A DNA stretch of 64,000 nt from positions 62,001-126,000 of the forward strand of contig JACDGL010000004.1 of assembly GCA_013815385.1 (NCBI GenBank), given 5' to 3'. Shown in pieces: positions 28,030 to 36,913 of the stretch. How positions within the stretch are numbered: position 1 is the first letter of the stretch; every line of letters starts with the position of its first letter. A program made the position numbers and the translations under genes. Source of the DNA: Taibaiella sp. (lineage in GTDB: Bacteria; Bacteroidota; Bacteroidia; Chitinophagales; Chitinophagaceae). The notes beneath the pieces were generated by a model. The model did not search any database and was not told where the DNA came from. It saw nothing but the letters and a program-made list of their open reading frames with translations.

Positions 28030-29889
28030 ATGAAGGCAAAAAAGTTTCTTTATTTTTTTTCATTTGGTTGTATACAGATCTTCATTGCATGTATTGCTTT
28101 TCTTGATTTTCGTTTACACCCAGCAAATATTATTTTCTTTTCATCCGGAGATGGCCTCAAAAATTATTTTACTCTACTTTCCTATATAAAAGAACCACTA
28201 ACAGCAGATGGCCTGCTGAAGTACAATTCATTTTCGTACCCATTTGGGGATTATGTATACTACACCGATAATACCCCATTATTCTCCATTCCCTTCAGGT
28301 GGTATTGCCATCATATTTCTGATGTTTCTGCCTATACCCTTCCGGTATATAATACTATAGTAATCCTGAATGTAATATTATGCGGCTTCCTACTCTTATA
28401 TGTGCTTAGATATTTACTGAAAGAAAATTTTCTATCTTTTATTATGGCCATAATATTATCATGGGCTAATATTATGCTTCTGCGTATTACAAATGGCAAC
28501 TACAGTTTGTCGCTCTCATCACTCATCATAGTACCCATGTGCCTGATGATAATGTGGGATATGCACAAAAACAACTCATTAAGACTGGCTTCAATTTTTT
28601 TTACAATAATTATTTTCACGTTCCTTGCTTTTCTGGCTCATGGATATTATCTGGCAATTATTATGGTATTTGCAGGAGCGATGTTTTTTTTCTATGGGAT
28701 ACAATACAGAAAAGATAGGATAGGCAAAATAAGCATTGCTGTAGCGGTTATATATCCAATATTATCGCTTGGATTCACACTATGGATATTAAAACATACT
28801 GACCAATATCTGCATCTACGCAAGGCTACAGCAAATGGATACTACTACAATCAAAAAATTTACCTGAATGCGCTTATCACGCATTCCTCAGTTGAAAAAA
28901 TATTTTTTCCTGTCAGTGCTACAAACCCTATCAATGATATGGAAAAACAAGGTTACCTGGGTAATATTGCTTTATATGCACTACCAATTATATTGATCGT
29001 AGCGATGTGTTATCGTGCATATCGGCCCTATATCTTATCGAAGCTAAAAACGGTTCTTCAGCATAAACTAATATTAACATTGCTCGCCGGCGCTACTATT
29101 ACTTTATTCGTTGCTATGGGAGAACATGCCCAACTTAGTGTAAATGATTCAGAAGGCATGGTTTTCATCAATCCTTTAAATCCTTTCTTATACCTGCATT
29201 ACATTACCAATAGAGTGGAGCAGTTCCGATCACTTGCGAGATTTGTATGGCCATTTATATTTTGTTTTAATATAGCAATTGTATACCTTATCAATCTATT
29301 TTTCCAAGATGCGAATAGGAAGAGGAAAACATTAATCCTGGTATTGATTTTGTTTTTCGGCGGCACTGAGCTGGTGGACTATGTGGGCTACAACCAGGAC
29401 TGTGCCGGCCGTGATAACGATCTGGATACAGCCCATATTAATACTTTTATTCCCTTGCATATTAATTTCAGCAACTACCAGGCGATTCTCCCTATACCGT
29501 TTTATCTTGTTGGTTCAGAAGATTATGATTATACTTTGAACGATAATGACCCATGGAGTAATTATACTTTTCGGCTGTCATTATATTCAAAATTACCGTT
29601 AATGAGCTGCAAAATGAGCCGCACTCCTCCTTTGTACAGCAGAATGCTTATGAATATAGTAGCAAAAGATAGTATGGCCCCCCTCCTATATAATAAACTT
29701 TCTGCAAAGCCAATACTGGTAGCCGTGAATAAAAAAGATATCAGGGACAGCAGTATTTCTAATATACCTGTAGCAAACCCGCAAAAAGATCTTTACTGGA
29801 AGTCAACCACATTTGCATCGCGAAGGCATTTAATACCAGTAGACAGTATGGGCGACGTAGTGTTCTATAACTGGTATCCCAAATCGTAG
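28030..29889 (+). CDS. Large multi-membrane protein, GT-C/YfhO-like
   Basis: A 619-residue membrane protein with about 12 helices followed by a periplasmic C-terminal region of about 150 residues (from about 470). The early loop SSGDGLKNYFTLLSYIKE, with a DGLKN-type acidic motif, and the layout are those of GT-C transferases such as the YfhO group. The donor and acceptor are unknown. The frame opens at TTG 27970, only 8 bases after the PIG-L stop, but ATG 28030 gives a standard N-terminal helix. It precedes the GT2 gene by 1 base, so these two are an operon. Confidence 0.6.
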   Translation: MKAKKFLYFFSFGCIQIFIACIAFLDFRLHPANIIFFSSGDGLKNYFTLLSYIKEPLTADGLLKYNSFSYPFGDYVYYTDNTPLFSIPFRWYCHHISDVSAYTLPVYNTIVILNVILCGFLLLYVLRYLLKENFLSFIMAIILSWANIMLLRITNGNYSLSLSSLIIVPMCLMIMWDMHKNNSLRLASIFFTIIIFTFLAFLAHGYYLAIIMVFAGAMFFFYGIQYRKDRIGKISIAVAVIYPILSLGFTLWILKHTDQYLHLRKATANGYYYNQKIYLNALITHSSVEKIFFPVSATNPINDMEKQGYLGNIALYALPIILIVAMCYRAYRPYILSKLKTVLQHKLILTLLAGATITLFVAMGEHAQLSVNDSEGMVFINPLNPFLYLHYITNRVEQFRSLARFVWPFIFCFNIAIVYLINLFFQDANRKRKTLILVLILFFGGTELVDYVGYNQDCAGRDNDLDTAHINTFIPLHINFSNYQAILPIPFYLVGSEDYDYTLNDNDPWSNYTFRLSLYSKLPLMSCKMSRTPPLYSRMLMNIVAKDSMAPLLYNKLSAKPILVAVNKKDIRDSSISNIPVANPQKDLYWKSTTFASRRHLIPVDSMGDVVFYNWYPKS

Positions 29890-29890
29890 T

Positions 29891-30601
29891 ATGCCACAGA
29901 TCAGCGTCATATTGCCATGCTACAATCCGCCAATGCACTGGGAAAAAAGGGTTACCAACAGTATTGAGCTATTACAGCAAAATGCAGAAAGCATAGAGCT
30001 GATAATAGTTAATGACGGGTCTTCTGCCGACCTGTCTTTGTCCTTTGTTACAATAAAAAACAAAATCAAGAATAGTATCATAATTTCTTACAACCAGAAT
30101 CGTGGAAAGGGTTATGCCATAAGGGAAGGAATAGCGGCAGCTACAGGCGACTATATTGTATATACTGATATTGATCTTCCCTACACAAACAACAGTGTGC
30201 AAAAGATAATTGATAGCCTGGTTAATGATAAATATGATATAGCAATAGGCGTGAAAGACCAAAACTATTATAGAGGTGTTCCTCTTTTCAGAACTGGGAT
30301 CTCTAAAATATTAAGGGGCCTGAGCACACTGCTATTAGGGTTGAAAAATACCGATACACAGTGCGGGCTAAAGGGTATGACAAAACAGGCAAGCAGTGTG
30401 TGGGCAGAGGGAGTTATAGATCACTACCTTTTTGACCTTGAAGCTATTTACAAAGCAGAAAAGAAAGGATATAAAATAATAGGTGTGCCTGTAACATTAC
30501 GCGAAGGCGTAAAATTCTCAACAATAAAAGGTAAAGTTATCGTTACTGAGTTACGAAATTTTATACGGCTTACTATAAAACAGAAGAGGGATCATAAATA
30601 A
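29891..30601 (+). CDS. GT2 glycosyltransferase, dolichyl-phosphate mannosyltransferase-like
   Basis: A 236-residue cytoplasmic GT-A enzyme. It has the GT2 start ISVILPCYNPP, the nucleotide motif IVNDGSS, GKGYAIREGIAAATGDYIVYTDIDLPY with a TDID metal motif, and DTQCGLKG near the end, as in polyprenyl-phosphate glycosyltransferases (DPM1/GtrB-like). It has no membrane helix. It probably charges a lipid carrier with a sugar for the two membrane GT-C-like proteins encoded just upstream. The stop codon lies inside a 12-bp perfect hairpin shared with infB. Confidence 0.85.
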   Translation: MPQISVILPCYNPPMHWEKRVTNSIELLQQNAESIELIIVNDGSSADLSLSFVTIKNKIKNSIIISYNQNRGKGYAIREGIAAATGDYIVYTDIDLPYTNNSVQKIIDSLVNDKYDIAIGVKDQNYYRGVPLFRTGISKILRGLSTLLLGLKNTDTQCGLKGMTKQASSVWAEGVIDHYLFDLEAIYKAEKKGYKIIGVPVTLREGVKFSTIKGKVIVTELRNFIRLTIKQKRDHK

Positions 30602-30612
30602 TCCCTCTTCTG
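30581..30612. terminator. Shared hairpin between the GT2 gene and infB
   Basis: CAGAAGAGGGAT (30581-30592) pairs perfectly over 12 bp with ATCCCTCTTCTG (30601-30612) around an 8-base loop. On the minus strand it follows infB and is followed by TTTTATAG. On the plus strand it overlaps the GT2 stop codon and is followed by an A-rich stretch, so it fits best as the infB terminator that also serves as a 3' hairpin for the GT2 transcript. Confidence 0.7.
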
Positions 30613-30634
30613 AAAATATTAGCAACGCTTAACC

Positions 30635-33600
30635 TTATAAAGTGCGTTTCACTTCTACCTCTTCATAGCCTTCTATAATATCGCCAACACGCATATCATT
30701 GTAGTTTTTGATCATAAGGCCACATTCATATCCTGCGTTCACTTCTTTCACATCATCTTTGAAACGCTTGAGTGAAGAAAGCTCACCGTTATAGATAACA
30801 ATGCCATCGCGTACCAGATTTAGTTTGGTGCTACGTGCCATCTTACCATCGAGCACATAACAACCTGCTATGGTACCGATGCCGCCAATCTTGAATATTT
30901 CGCGTACTTCTATATTGCTCACCGTCTTCTTTTCTACCTTCGGCTCCAGCAAACCTTCCATAGCGCTCTTTATCTCTTCTATAGCGTCGTAGATAATTGA
31001 GTAGGTGCGTATTTCTATATTTTCCTGTTCTGCGAGACGTGCCGCCTGCAATGACGGACGTACCTGGAACCCAAGTATAATAGCATCTGATGCTGTAGCG
31101 AGCAATACATCGCTTTCTGTTATCTGCCCTACACCCTTGTGCACAACATTCACCGCAACTTCTTCAGTAGATAATTTCTGTAATGAATCACTAAGCGCTT
31201 CGACAGAACCATCAAAGTCGCCTTTGATAATGATACCCAATTCTTTAAAGCTACCCAGTGCAAGTCTACGGCCTATTTCGTCCAGTGTTATATGTTTGCG
31301 TGCACGTATACCCTGCTCGCGCATGATCTGTGCGCGGTGGGTTGCCACTTCCTTAGCTTCATCCTCATCCTCAAACATCCTGAACTTTTCACCGGCCTGC
31401 GGAGCGCCATTAAGACCCAATACCTGTACCGGCATAGATGGACCTGCCACAGTAGCACGCTGACCACGCTCATTGAACATAGCCTTTATCTTACCATAGT
31501 ATTGTCCGCATACAATCATATCGCCTTGTTCCAGCGTGCCCGACTGTACTAAAATGGTAGCCTGATAGCCACGGCCTTTATCAAGAGAGGCTTCTATTAC
31601 AGAACCTGTAGCATACCTATCAGGATTTGCTTTCAGTTCGAGCAATTCAGATTCGAGTACAATTTTTTCGAGCAGGAGATCTATATTCAATCCCTTCTTA
31701 GCAGAAATTTCCTGGCTCTGGTATTTACCACCCCAGTCTTCTACCAGCAGGTTCATATTAGCCAGCTGCTCTTTTATCTTTTCAGAGTTTGCCCCTTCCT
31801 TATCTATTTTGTTGATGGCAAATATCATAGGCAGGTTAGCTGCCTGCGCATGCGATATAGCTTCTTTAGTTTGCGGCATTATGGCATCATCTGCTGCAAT
31901 TACAATAACGGCAAGATCCGCCACCTTGGCACCACGCGCACGCATAGCGGTAAACGCTTCGTGACCCGGGGTATCAAGGAAAGTGATCTTTTTATCATGA
32001 GCGGTAGTTACCTGGTAAGCCCCAATATGCTGGGTGATACCACCTGACTCACCAGCCACAACATTTGCGCTACGTATGTAATCAAGCAATGATGTTTTAC
32101 CATGATCCACGTGACCCATTATAGTAACTATCGGCGCTCGTGGTATCAAATCTTCCGGTGCATCGTCATCTTCCTCATCTTCCTCCGTTGTCTGTTCCAG
32201 GTTGATAAACTCCACCACATAATTAAACTCTCCGGCCACCAATTCTATTACCTCGGCATCGAGGCGTTGATTGATAGAAACCATGATGCCGAGACTCATA
32301 CATTTGCTAATAACATCTGCAAAACTTACGTTCAGCAGGTTTGCCAACTCACTAACTGAGATAAACTCAGTTACCTGAATTATATTTCCCTGATCTACTT
32401 CCTCTGCAGCACGCTTTTCAGCCATTTCCTCGCGCTTGTTACGGCGATATTTCGACTTCAAGCTCTTGCCACGTGTAGATCCGGTAAGTTTCGCCTGTGT
32501 TTCGCGAATCTTTTCCTGTATTGCCTTAGTATCAATCTCTGTTTGCTGAGGAGAGGCTACGGGACGCTGGAAACGGCCTGCGCCGCCACCTTGTGATCTA
32601 CCCTGACCACCGCCCTGAGGCCTTCCCTGTCCATTGCCGGTAGGCCTGCCGGTACCACCGCCACCTGCTTGCGGGCGCCCAGTGCCGCCGCCGCCAAATG
32701 GCCTTCCGGTACCACTGCCTTGACCCGGCCCACGATTATCCCGTCCTGCTGCTGGCCTAACTTCCCTGGGTTGCCCAGGTTGGTCGGGTTTAAAAGTTTC
32801 TGGGCGTTTTTCGAGAGGGATCCGCTTACGTTTTCGTTTTTCTCCGCGATCCTGCCTGTTATTACTTGCACCGCCATTATCAACCGGCAGGTCAATTTTT
32901 CCAATGATCTTTGGGCCCTCTAAACGCGGGGCCTTCATTTCTATATGTTCCGGCTTGCTATCTTCAACCGGAACTTCTGGTTCTTTTTGTGGGGCAGTCG
33001 GAATTTCTACTTGGGTTTTCTTTGGCGCTGGCTTTGCTTCGGTTTTAGATGCCTTAGCAGTAGCCTGCTTCTTAGGCTTGTCTGTTTCCTTTTTTTCAGC
33101 ACTCTTTTTTACTGCCGCGCCTTTTTTAGGTCTGCTGGCCAGATTCATATCATCCAGGTTTATCTTACCCAGTATGTTAGGACCTTCCAGCTTAGGAGCT
33201 TTAATATTATTACCTTCCTGGGTTGCCGGAGCAGATATTTCAGATAAACTATCTTCCTGCTCAGGTGCCTTGGTTGTTTGTTTTATTTCGGGTTCTGGCT
33301 TTAGCTGTTCGGGTGCTTTTACCGGCTCAGCCACCTTCATTTCCGGCACTTTAACAGGTGCAGGTTCGGGGGCTTTAGGGACTTCAGCAACAGGTGCCTT
33401 TTCTTCCTTTTTCTCTTCTTTTTTCTTTTCCTGTACCGGGGCCGCAACAGTATCTTCCTTCTTATCGCGTACGTTCAGGTCTAAATCTTCCTTAGTCTTC
33501 TTCAGATTATCCAGCATTGAGCCTTTGGGCAAAGCGATCTCATCGCTTTTGCGCTTGGCAAGCTTATCCTGGGCAAATTCTGCCTGCAAAGCATCGTACA

Positions 33601-33742
33601 TTGGCTCTGTCAGTTTGGTATTTGGATTACTTGCGTTTATCTCAAAACCTTTTCCTGTCAGATACTCCAGCAGTGTGTCTTTGCCTATGTTAAACTCTTT
33701 GGCTGCCGCCAGTAATCTTGGTGTCTTTATTGCTGTTGCCAT
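30635..33742 (-). CDS. infB: Translation initiation factor IF-2
   Basis: IF-2 is the GTPase that places initiator tRNA on the 30S subunit and drives subunit joining. The 1035-residue protein has an IF2_N motif at the start ([20 protein letters not shown]), a long Lys/Glu/Pro-rich linker, then a Gly/Arg-rich low-complexity tract (about 330-390). The GTPase domain has [12 protein letters not shown] (G1), DTPGHE (G3), NKID (G4) and SAKKG (G5). IF-2 domains C1 and C2 end the protein. It is the last gene of the rimP-nusA-infB operon, 141 bases after nusA. Long frames on the opposite strand (e.g. 32904-33848) are shadows of its repetitive linker. Confidence 0.98.
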   Translation of the reverse strand: MATAIKTPRLLAAAKEFNIGKDTLLEYLTGKGFEINASNPNTKLTEPMYDALQAEFAQDKLAKRKSDEIALPKGSMLDNLKKTKEDLDLNVRDKKEDTVAAPVQEKKKEEKKEEKAPVAEVPKAPEPAPVKVPEMKVAEPVKAPEQLKPEPEIKQTTKAPEQEDSLSEISAPATQEGNNIKAPKLEGPNILGKINLDDMNLASRPKKGAAVKKSAEKKETDKPKKQATAKASKTEAKPAPKKTQVEIPTAPQKEPEVPVEDSKPEHIEMKAPRLEGPKIIGKIDLPVDNGGASNNRQDRGEKRKRKRIPLEKRPETFKPDQPGQPREVRPAAGRDNRGPGQGSGTGRPFGGGGTGRPQAGGGGTGRPTGNGQGRPQGGGQGRSQGGGAGRFQRPVASPQQTEIDTKAIQEKIRETQAKLTGSTRGKSLKSKYRRNKREEMAEKRAAEEVDQGNIIQVTEFISVSELANLLNVSFADVISKCMSLGIMVSINQRLDAEVIELVAGEFNYVVEFINLEQTTEEDEEDDDAPEDLIPRAPIVTIMGHVDHGKTSLLDYIRSANVVAGESGGITQHIGAYQVTTAHDKKITFLDTPGHEAFTAMRARGAKVADLAVIVIAADDAIMPQTKEAISHAQAANLPMIFAINKIDKEGANSEKIKEQLANMNLLVEDWGGKYQSQEISAKKGLNIDLLLEKIVLESELLELKANPDRYATGSVIEASLDKGRGYQATILVQSGTLEQGDMIVCGQYYGKIKAMFNERGQRATVAGPSMPVQVLGLNGAPQAGEKFRMFEDEDEAKEVATHRAQIMREQGIRARKHITLDEIGRRLALGSFKELGIIIKGDFDGSVEALSDSLQKLSTEEVAVNVVHKGVGQITESDVLLATASDAIILGFQVRPSLQAARLAEQENIEIRTYSIIYDAIEEIKSAMEGLLEPKVEKKTVSNIEVREIFKIGGIGTIAGCYVLDGKMARSTKLNLVRDGIVIYNGELSSLKRFKDDVKEVNAGYECGLMIKNYNDMRVGDIIEGYEEVEVKRTL

Positions 33743-33883
33743 TCGGTTCCTTAAAAATCAATTATGCGCTTTTTACCCGTCAAGCAGGCGCATAGCCTAC
33801 AAACCTACGCCAAATTTGCTGAAAGTAGCGGGTTTTCACGGGTATTAATGGGTATTTCGATAGGGTTTAATATTTATTTAAAA

Positions 33884-35134
33884 TCAACTATTGTCATTCT
33901 GAAATTCGGCCTCCAGTATACGGCGTACATCACGTACAGTTTCCTCTTCCAAATCGGTACGGCGCACCAGTTCTTCAATAGAAAGGCTCATAATGCTTAA
34001 TGCAGTATCGCAACCTACACGTTTGAATTCATCTATAACCCACCCTTCTATCTCATCAGAGAATTCATCCATATCTATATCGTATTCAAGGTCTTCCTTA
34101 ACATCACGATACACATCTATTGTAAAACCCGTAAGCTCCTGGGCCAGCTTTATATTTACACCCTTCTTACCTATTGCCAGTGATACCTGATCGGGTTCCA
34201 GATAAACATCCACATGATTATCTGTAGTGTTCAACTCCATCCTATTGATCTTGGCTGGCGTGAGCGAACGCTGTATAATAAGCTGCTGATTATTAGTATA
34301 ATTGATAATATCAATATTCTCGTTACGCAGTTCCCTTACTATACCATGTATGCGGCTACCCTTCATGCCCACACAAGCGCCTACCGGATCTATACGGTCA
34401 TCGTAGCTTTCTACAGCTACTTTGGCGCGTTCGCCAGGCTCGCGTACTATTTTCTTTATTACTATCAGGCCGTCCATGATCTCCGGAACTTCAATTTCCA
34501 GCAGTTTTTCAAGGAATGAAGAATGAGTACGGCTAAGGATAATAACCGGCGAGTTGTTGCGCATCTCTACTTTCTTTACCACGGCACGTATATTCTCGCC
34601 TTTTTTGAAAAAGTCAGTAGGTATCTGTTCTGATTTTGGAAGTATCAGCTCGTTACCTTCATCATCTAGCAGTAATATTTCCTTTTTCCATATCTGGTAT
34701 ACTTCACCACCTATTATATCGCCTACACGATCGGCATATTTTTTAACCAGATTATTCTTTTTCAAGTCACCTATACGAGCTGCCAGCGTTTGCTTTGCAG
34801 CCAATATAGCACGGCGGCCAAAATCGCGTACATCTACTTCTTCATATACTTCTTCCCCTACATTGTAGTCTGGGTCTATCTTTAGTGCTGCTGAGTAAGG
34901 GATGTGTACATTCTCATCCTCCACCATATCGTCCTCTACTATTTCGCGCCTGCGAAATATTTCCAGGTCACCCGTCTGGTCATTCACTATCACGTCAAAA
35001 TTCTCGTCCGTGATATATTTTTTTCGCAGAAGGGTTTTAAATACATCTTCAATAACCTTCATGAGGGTAGGCCGATCTATATTTTCGGCGTCTTTAAACT
35101 CCTGAAACGAATCAATCAGATTGATACTTGCCAT
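33884..35134 (-). CDS. nusA: Transcription termination/antitermination factor NusA
   Basis: NusA binds RNA polymerase and nascent RNA and controls pausing, termination and antitermination. The 416-residue form has the N-terminal polymerase-binding domain, an S1 domain (about 135-200), and two KH domains (VGACVGMKGSRIHGIVREL; VSLAIGKKGVNIKLAQELTG). It ends in a short acidic tail and lacks the long C-terminal acidic repeats of gamma-proteobacteria, which is normal for this phylum. It lies 39 bases after rimP in the same operon. Confidence 0.97.
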   Translation of the reverse strand: MASINLIDSFQEFKDAENIDRPTLMKVIEDVFKTLLRKKYITDENFDVIVNDQTGDLEIFRRREIVEDDMVEDENVHIPYSAALKIDPDYNVGEEVYEEVDVRDFGRRAILAAKQTLAARIGDLKKNNLVKKYADRVGDIIGGEVYQIWKKEILLLDDEGNELILPKSEQIPTDFFKKGENIRAVVKKVEMRNNSPVIILSRTHSSFLEKLLEIEVPEIMDGLIVIKKIVREPGERAKVAVESYDDRIDPVGACVGMKGSRIHGIVRELRNENIDIINYTNNQQLIIQRSLTPAKINRMELNTTDNHVDVYLEPDQVSLAIGKKGVNIKLAQELTGFTIDVYRDVKEDLEYDIDMDEFSDEIEGWVIDEFKRVGCDTALSIMSLSIEELVRRTDLEEETVRDVRRILEAEFQNDNS

Positions 35135-35173
35135 GTTGTCACTTTTAAAAGTCCCACGGGGGACAGTATTTAA

Positions 35174-35635
35174 TTAAAAAATTATTTGTACTACTGTTTT
35201 CTTTATATCTGCCAAAGGTATTTCCGTCACTATTGTTTCTTTTTCTTTCTTTTTAGGCACTTTCAACTCCAGCACCATATTCACCTCGTTTATCTCTTTT
35301 AACACACCCAGCTTTTCGGTGTCATCCGCAAGCGTAATAAGCACTGTGCGGCCAATGTTTTTGGCATACTGGCGAGGTGTAAGCAGCGGCTCATCTACTC
35401 CTGGGCTTGATACCTCCAACGAATAATTCCCGTCCGGGAACATCTGGTGCTCTTCTATAAGTGTACGCAACTGGCGGTTAACTCTGGCACTCTTTTCTAT
35501 AGAAAGCCCGTTATCTGCATCCAGATACACCTTTACATTGTTTACCGGCTTCACCTTTGCATTGACAAGAAAAATATCTGTGCCTTCCAGCAAGGGATCC
35601 AGGAATTTTATTATTGTTTCGAGTATGTCAGCCAT
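35174..35635 (-). CDS. rimP: Ribosome maturation factor RimP
   Basis: RimP helps assemble the 30S ribosomal subunit. The 153-residue protein has the N-terminal domain with the conserved IEKSARVNRQL and the LEVSSPGVDEPLL motif, followed by an SH3-like domain (RTVLITLADDTEKLGVLKEI). The frame is open upstream to 35692, but ATG 35635 (MADILETII) is right: the upstream residues run through the promoter leader and its hairpin. It heads rimP-nusA-infB and has the best promoter seen on this strand (35690-35720). Confidence 0.95.
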   Translation of the reverse strand: MADILETIIKFLDPLLEGTDIFLVNAKVKPVNNVKVYLDADNGLSIEKSARVNRQLRTLIEEHQMFPDGNYSLEVSSPGVDEPLLTPRQYAKNIGRTVLITLADDTEKLGVLKEINEVNMVLELKVPKKKEKETIVTEIPLADIKKTVVQIIF

Positions 35636-35646
35636 AGGTAAAAAAC

Positions 35647-35669
35647 AAGGGGACAACCAGTGTCCCCTT
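35647..35669 (-). promoter_or_regulatory. Terminator-like hairpin in the rimP-nusA-infB leader
   Basis: On the minus strand AAGGGGACA and TGTCCCCTT form a perfect 9-bp stem around a 5-base loop, followed by GTTTTTT. It begins about 14 bases after the predicted transcription start and ends about 11 bases before the rimP ATG. This is the shape of an intrinsic terminator placed as an attenuator, or of a 5' stabilising hairpin that also blocks the ribosome site. Confidence 0.6.
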
Positions 35670-35689
35670 TCTTTTAGCTTTATCCAAGG

Positions 35690-35720
35690 CAAAAGTACAT
35701 AATATTTATTTTATAGCCAA
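35690..35720 (-). promoter_or_regulatory. Promoter of rimP-nusA-infB
   Basis: Read on the minus strand: TTG (35718-35720), 20 bases, then TACTTTTG (35690-35697), a full TAnnTTTG match with the spacing usual for the Bacteroidota primary sigma factor. The start would be near 35683. Confidence 0.7.
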
Positions 35721-35776
35721 GATGGGGTAAGGATTAATTATATTTCCATTAACGCTTAACACATATATAACCTTAG

Positions 35777-35784
35777 TACCTTTG
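35777..35784 (+). promoter_or_regulatory. TAnnTTTG -7 box before the DUF4834 gene
   Basis: TACCTTTG matches the -7 consensus and ends 4 bases before ATG 35789, so transcription would begin at about the start codon (a leaderless message). Confidence 0.5.
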
Positions 35785-35788
35785 CGCC

Positions 35789-36007
35789 ATGTTGTGGCGT
35801 ATTATAACCTGGGCATTTATTATCACATTTCTGTACCGATTGTTTGTTCGGTTCATCCTGCCTGTTTTTCATGTAACGAGGGCTACCAGCCATAAGCTAC
35901 GCGAGATGCAGGACCAGATGAATAATATGCAGCAAAAGATGCCCCAGAGACCAAAACCCACCAAACGAAAGGACGACGATTATATAGAATACGAGGAAGT
36001 AAAATAG
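35789..36007 (+). CDS. DUF4834 family small membrane protein
   Basis: A 72-residue protein with one N-terminal membrane helix (about residues 6-26, WAFIITFLYRLFVRFILPVF) and a charged tail that ends in KDDDYIEYEEVK. Length, helix and the acidic Tyr-rich end fit DUF4834, a small Bacteroidota family of unknown function that I know to sit in housekeeping regions. It is transcribed from its own promoter, divergent from rimP, and ends in a hairpin shared with the HAD gene. Confidence 0.75.
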   Translation: MLWRIITWAFIITFLYRLFVRFILPVFHVTRATSHKLREMQDQMNNMQQKMPQRPKPTKRKDDDYIEYEEVK

Positions 36008-36024
36008 CCTATCGGCTATTTTTT
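36002..36024. terminator. Bidirectional terminator between DUF4834 and HAD genes
   Basis: AAATAGCC (36002-36009), loop TATC, GGCTATTT (36014-36021), followed by further T residues on the plus strand and, in mirror image, on the minus strand. The stem overlaps the last codons of both convergent genes. Confidence 0.75.
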
Positions 36025-36645
36025 AGGCTTAAAAACATCTTGCTCTATTGTCATCCCTTTTTGCAGGTAAATAGTTTGTATCCCCAGTGCTGCTGCACCT
36101 TGTATATTTTTCGGGCTATCATCAATAAACAATGTATGTGCAGGCTGCAGATCATGCTGAGCCAGCACTAACTCATATATTTCCGCATCAGGCTTACGCA
36201 TGCCTATATTGTGAGAATAATATACCTTATCAAAAAACACCCCAATATTACGTATCCCATTGTTTTGCATCAATATTTTATTAAATGCTTCTTCATGTAT
36301 AGCATTTGTATTACTGAGAAGAAAGAGATCGTAATGCAGCCGAAGCTGCTGCAATATTTGCAATCTTCTTAAAGGAAAATCGAGGAGCATTGCATTCCAT
36401 GCATTTGTGATATCGCCTGCCGAAATTTGTATACCTGCTAAATCTACTATACGTGCTGCAAAATCGTCACGCGTTATTTTTCCTTTTTCCCACTCATCGA
36501 AAAAAGATGTTTGCCTGGCTTGTGAGTAAAGTTCTGGGAAATTTTGGATGCCCAGGTTAATAAAGGCCTGTTCTGTGAGGTCATAATTTATATTGAGTAA
36601 TACACCGCCGAGATCAAATATTATGTGACGTATACCTTCTATCAT
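36016..36645 (-). CDS. HAD-superfamily phosphatase (HAD-IA)
   Basis: A 209-residue soluble hydrolase. Motif I is FDLGGVLLNI with the nucleophile Asp11 (the second Asp of DxD is Gly, as in YihX-type enzymes). Motif II is LLSNTN (about 93-98), motif III the Lys in GMRKPDAEIY, and motif IV is FIDDSPKNI. The cap is the small helical C1 type between residues about 20 and 85. It probably dephosphorylates a small sugar phosphate or flavin nucleotide; the substrate is not readable. It converges with the DUF4834 gene. Confidence 0.85.
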   Translation of the reverse strand: MIEGIRHIIFDLGGVLLNINYDLTEQAFINLGIQNFPELYSQARQTSFFDEWEKGKITRDDFAARIVDLAGIQISAGDITNAWNAMLLDFPLRRLQILQQLRLHYDLFLLSNTNAIHEEAFNKILMQNNGIRNIGVFFDKVYYSHNIGMRKPDAEIYELVLAQHDLQPAHTLFIDDSPKNIQGAAALGIQTIYLQKGMTIEQDVFKPKK

Positions 36646-36696
36646 ACTGTAAACATAAAATGTAAAATTGATTTTTCATTTTTCAGAAAAACCTTT

Positions 36697-36704
36697 TACA
36701 TTTG
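36697..36704 (+). promoter_or_regulatory. TAnnTTTG -7 box before the tRNA gene
   Basis: TACATTTG matches the -7 consensus and lies 27 bases before the mature tRNA 5' end. A TTG lies upstream but at 26 bases, longer than the normal spacing. Confidence 0.45.
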
Positions 36705-36731
36705 CAATCCATTTTTGGCTGCAAAGCCAAG

Positions 36732-36805
36732 GGTCCTATAGCTCAGTTGGTTAGAGCACCTGACTCATAATCAGGTGGTCCCAGGTTCAAGTCCTGGTGG
36801 GACCA
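36732..36805 (+). tRNA. tRNA with CAT anticodon (elongator Met or Ile2)
   Basis: A full cloverleaf of 74 bases: acceptor GGTCCTA paired with TGGGACC (one G-U), D-arm GCTC-AGTTGGTTA-GAGC, anticodon stem CCTGA/TCAGG around CTCATAA (anticodon CAT), T-arm CCAGG-TTCAAGT-CCTGG, discriminator A. CCA is not encoded. It is not an initiator tRNA, since the acceptor ends in a normal G1-C72 pair. CAT is read as Met unless the C is changed to lysidine, giving Ile2. The variable loop and T-arm (TGGTC, GGTTCAAGTCC) look more like Ile2, but this is not decisive. Confidence 0.95.
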
Positions 36806-36810
36806 CATCA

Positions 36811-36837
36811 AAAGCCTTCTTTTTGAAGGCTTTTTTT
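36811..36837 (+). terminator. Terminator of the tRNA gene
   Basis: AAAGCCTTC, five-base T loop, GAAGGCTTT, then T residues to 36837. A perfect 9-bp stem with a T-run, starting 5 bases after the tRNA. Confidence 0.9.
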
Positions 36838-36913
36838 ATTACCCTAAAGGATGGCAGTCGTAACCAGGTGCCCATTATGGGATGAGGCTTCACCAATATT
36901 AATTCCAAATTCT

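Noticed and set aside
32904-33848. 314-codon plus-strand ORF opposite infB
   Set aside because: It is antisense to the Lys/Glu/Pro-rich IF-2 linker; its Ser/Phe/Gly-rich translation is what such codons give on the other strand, and no domain is seen.
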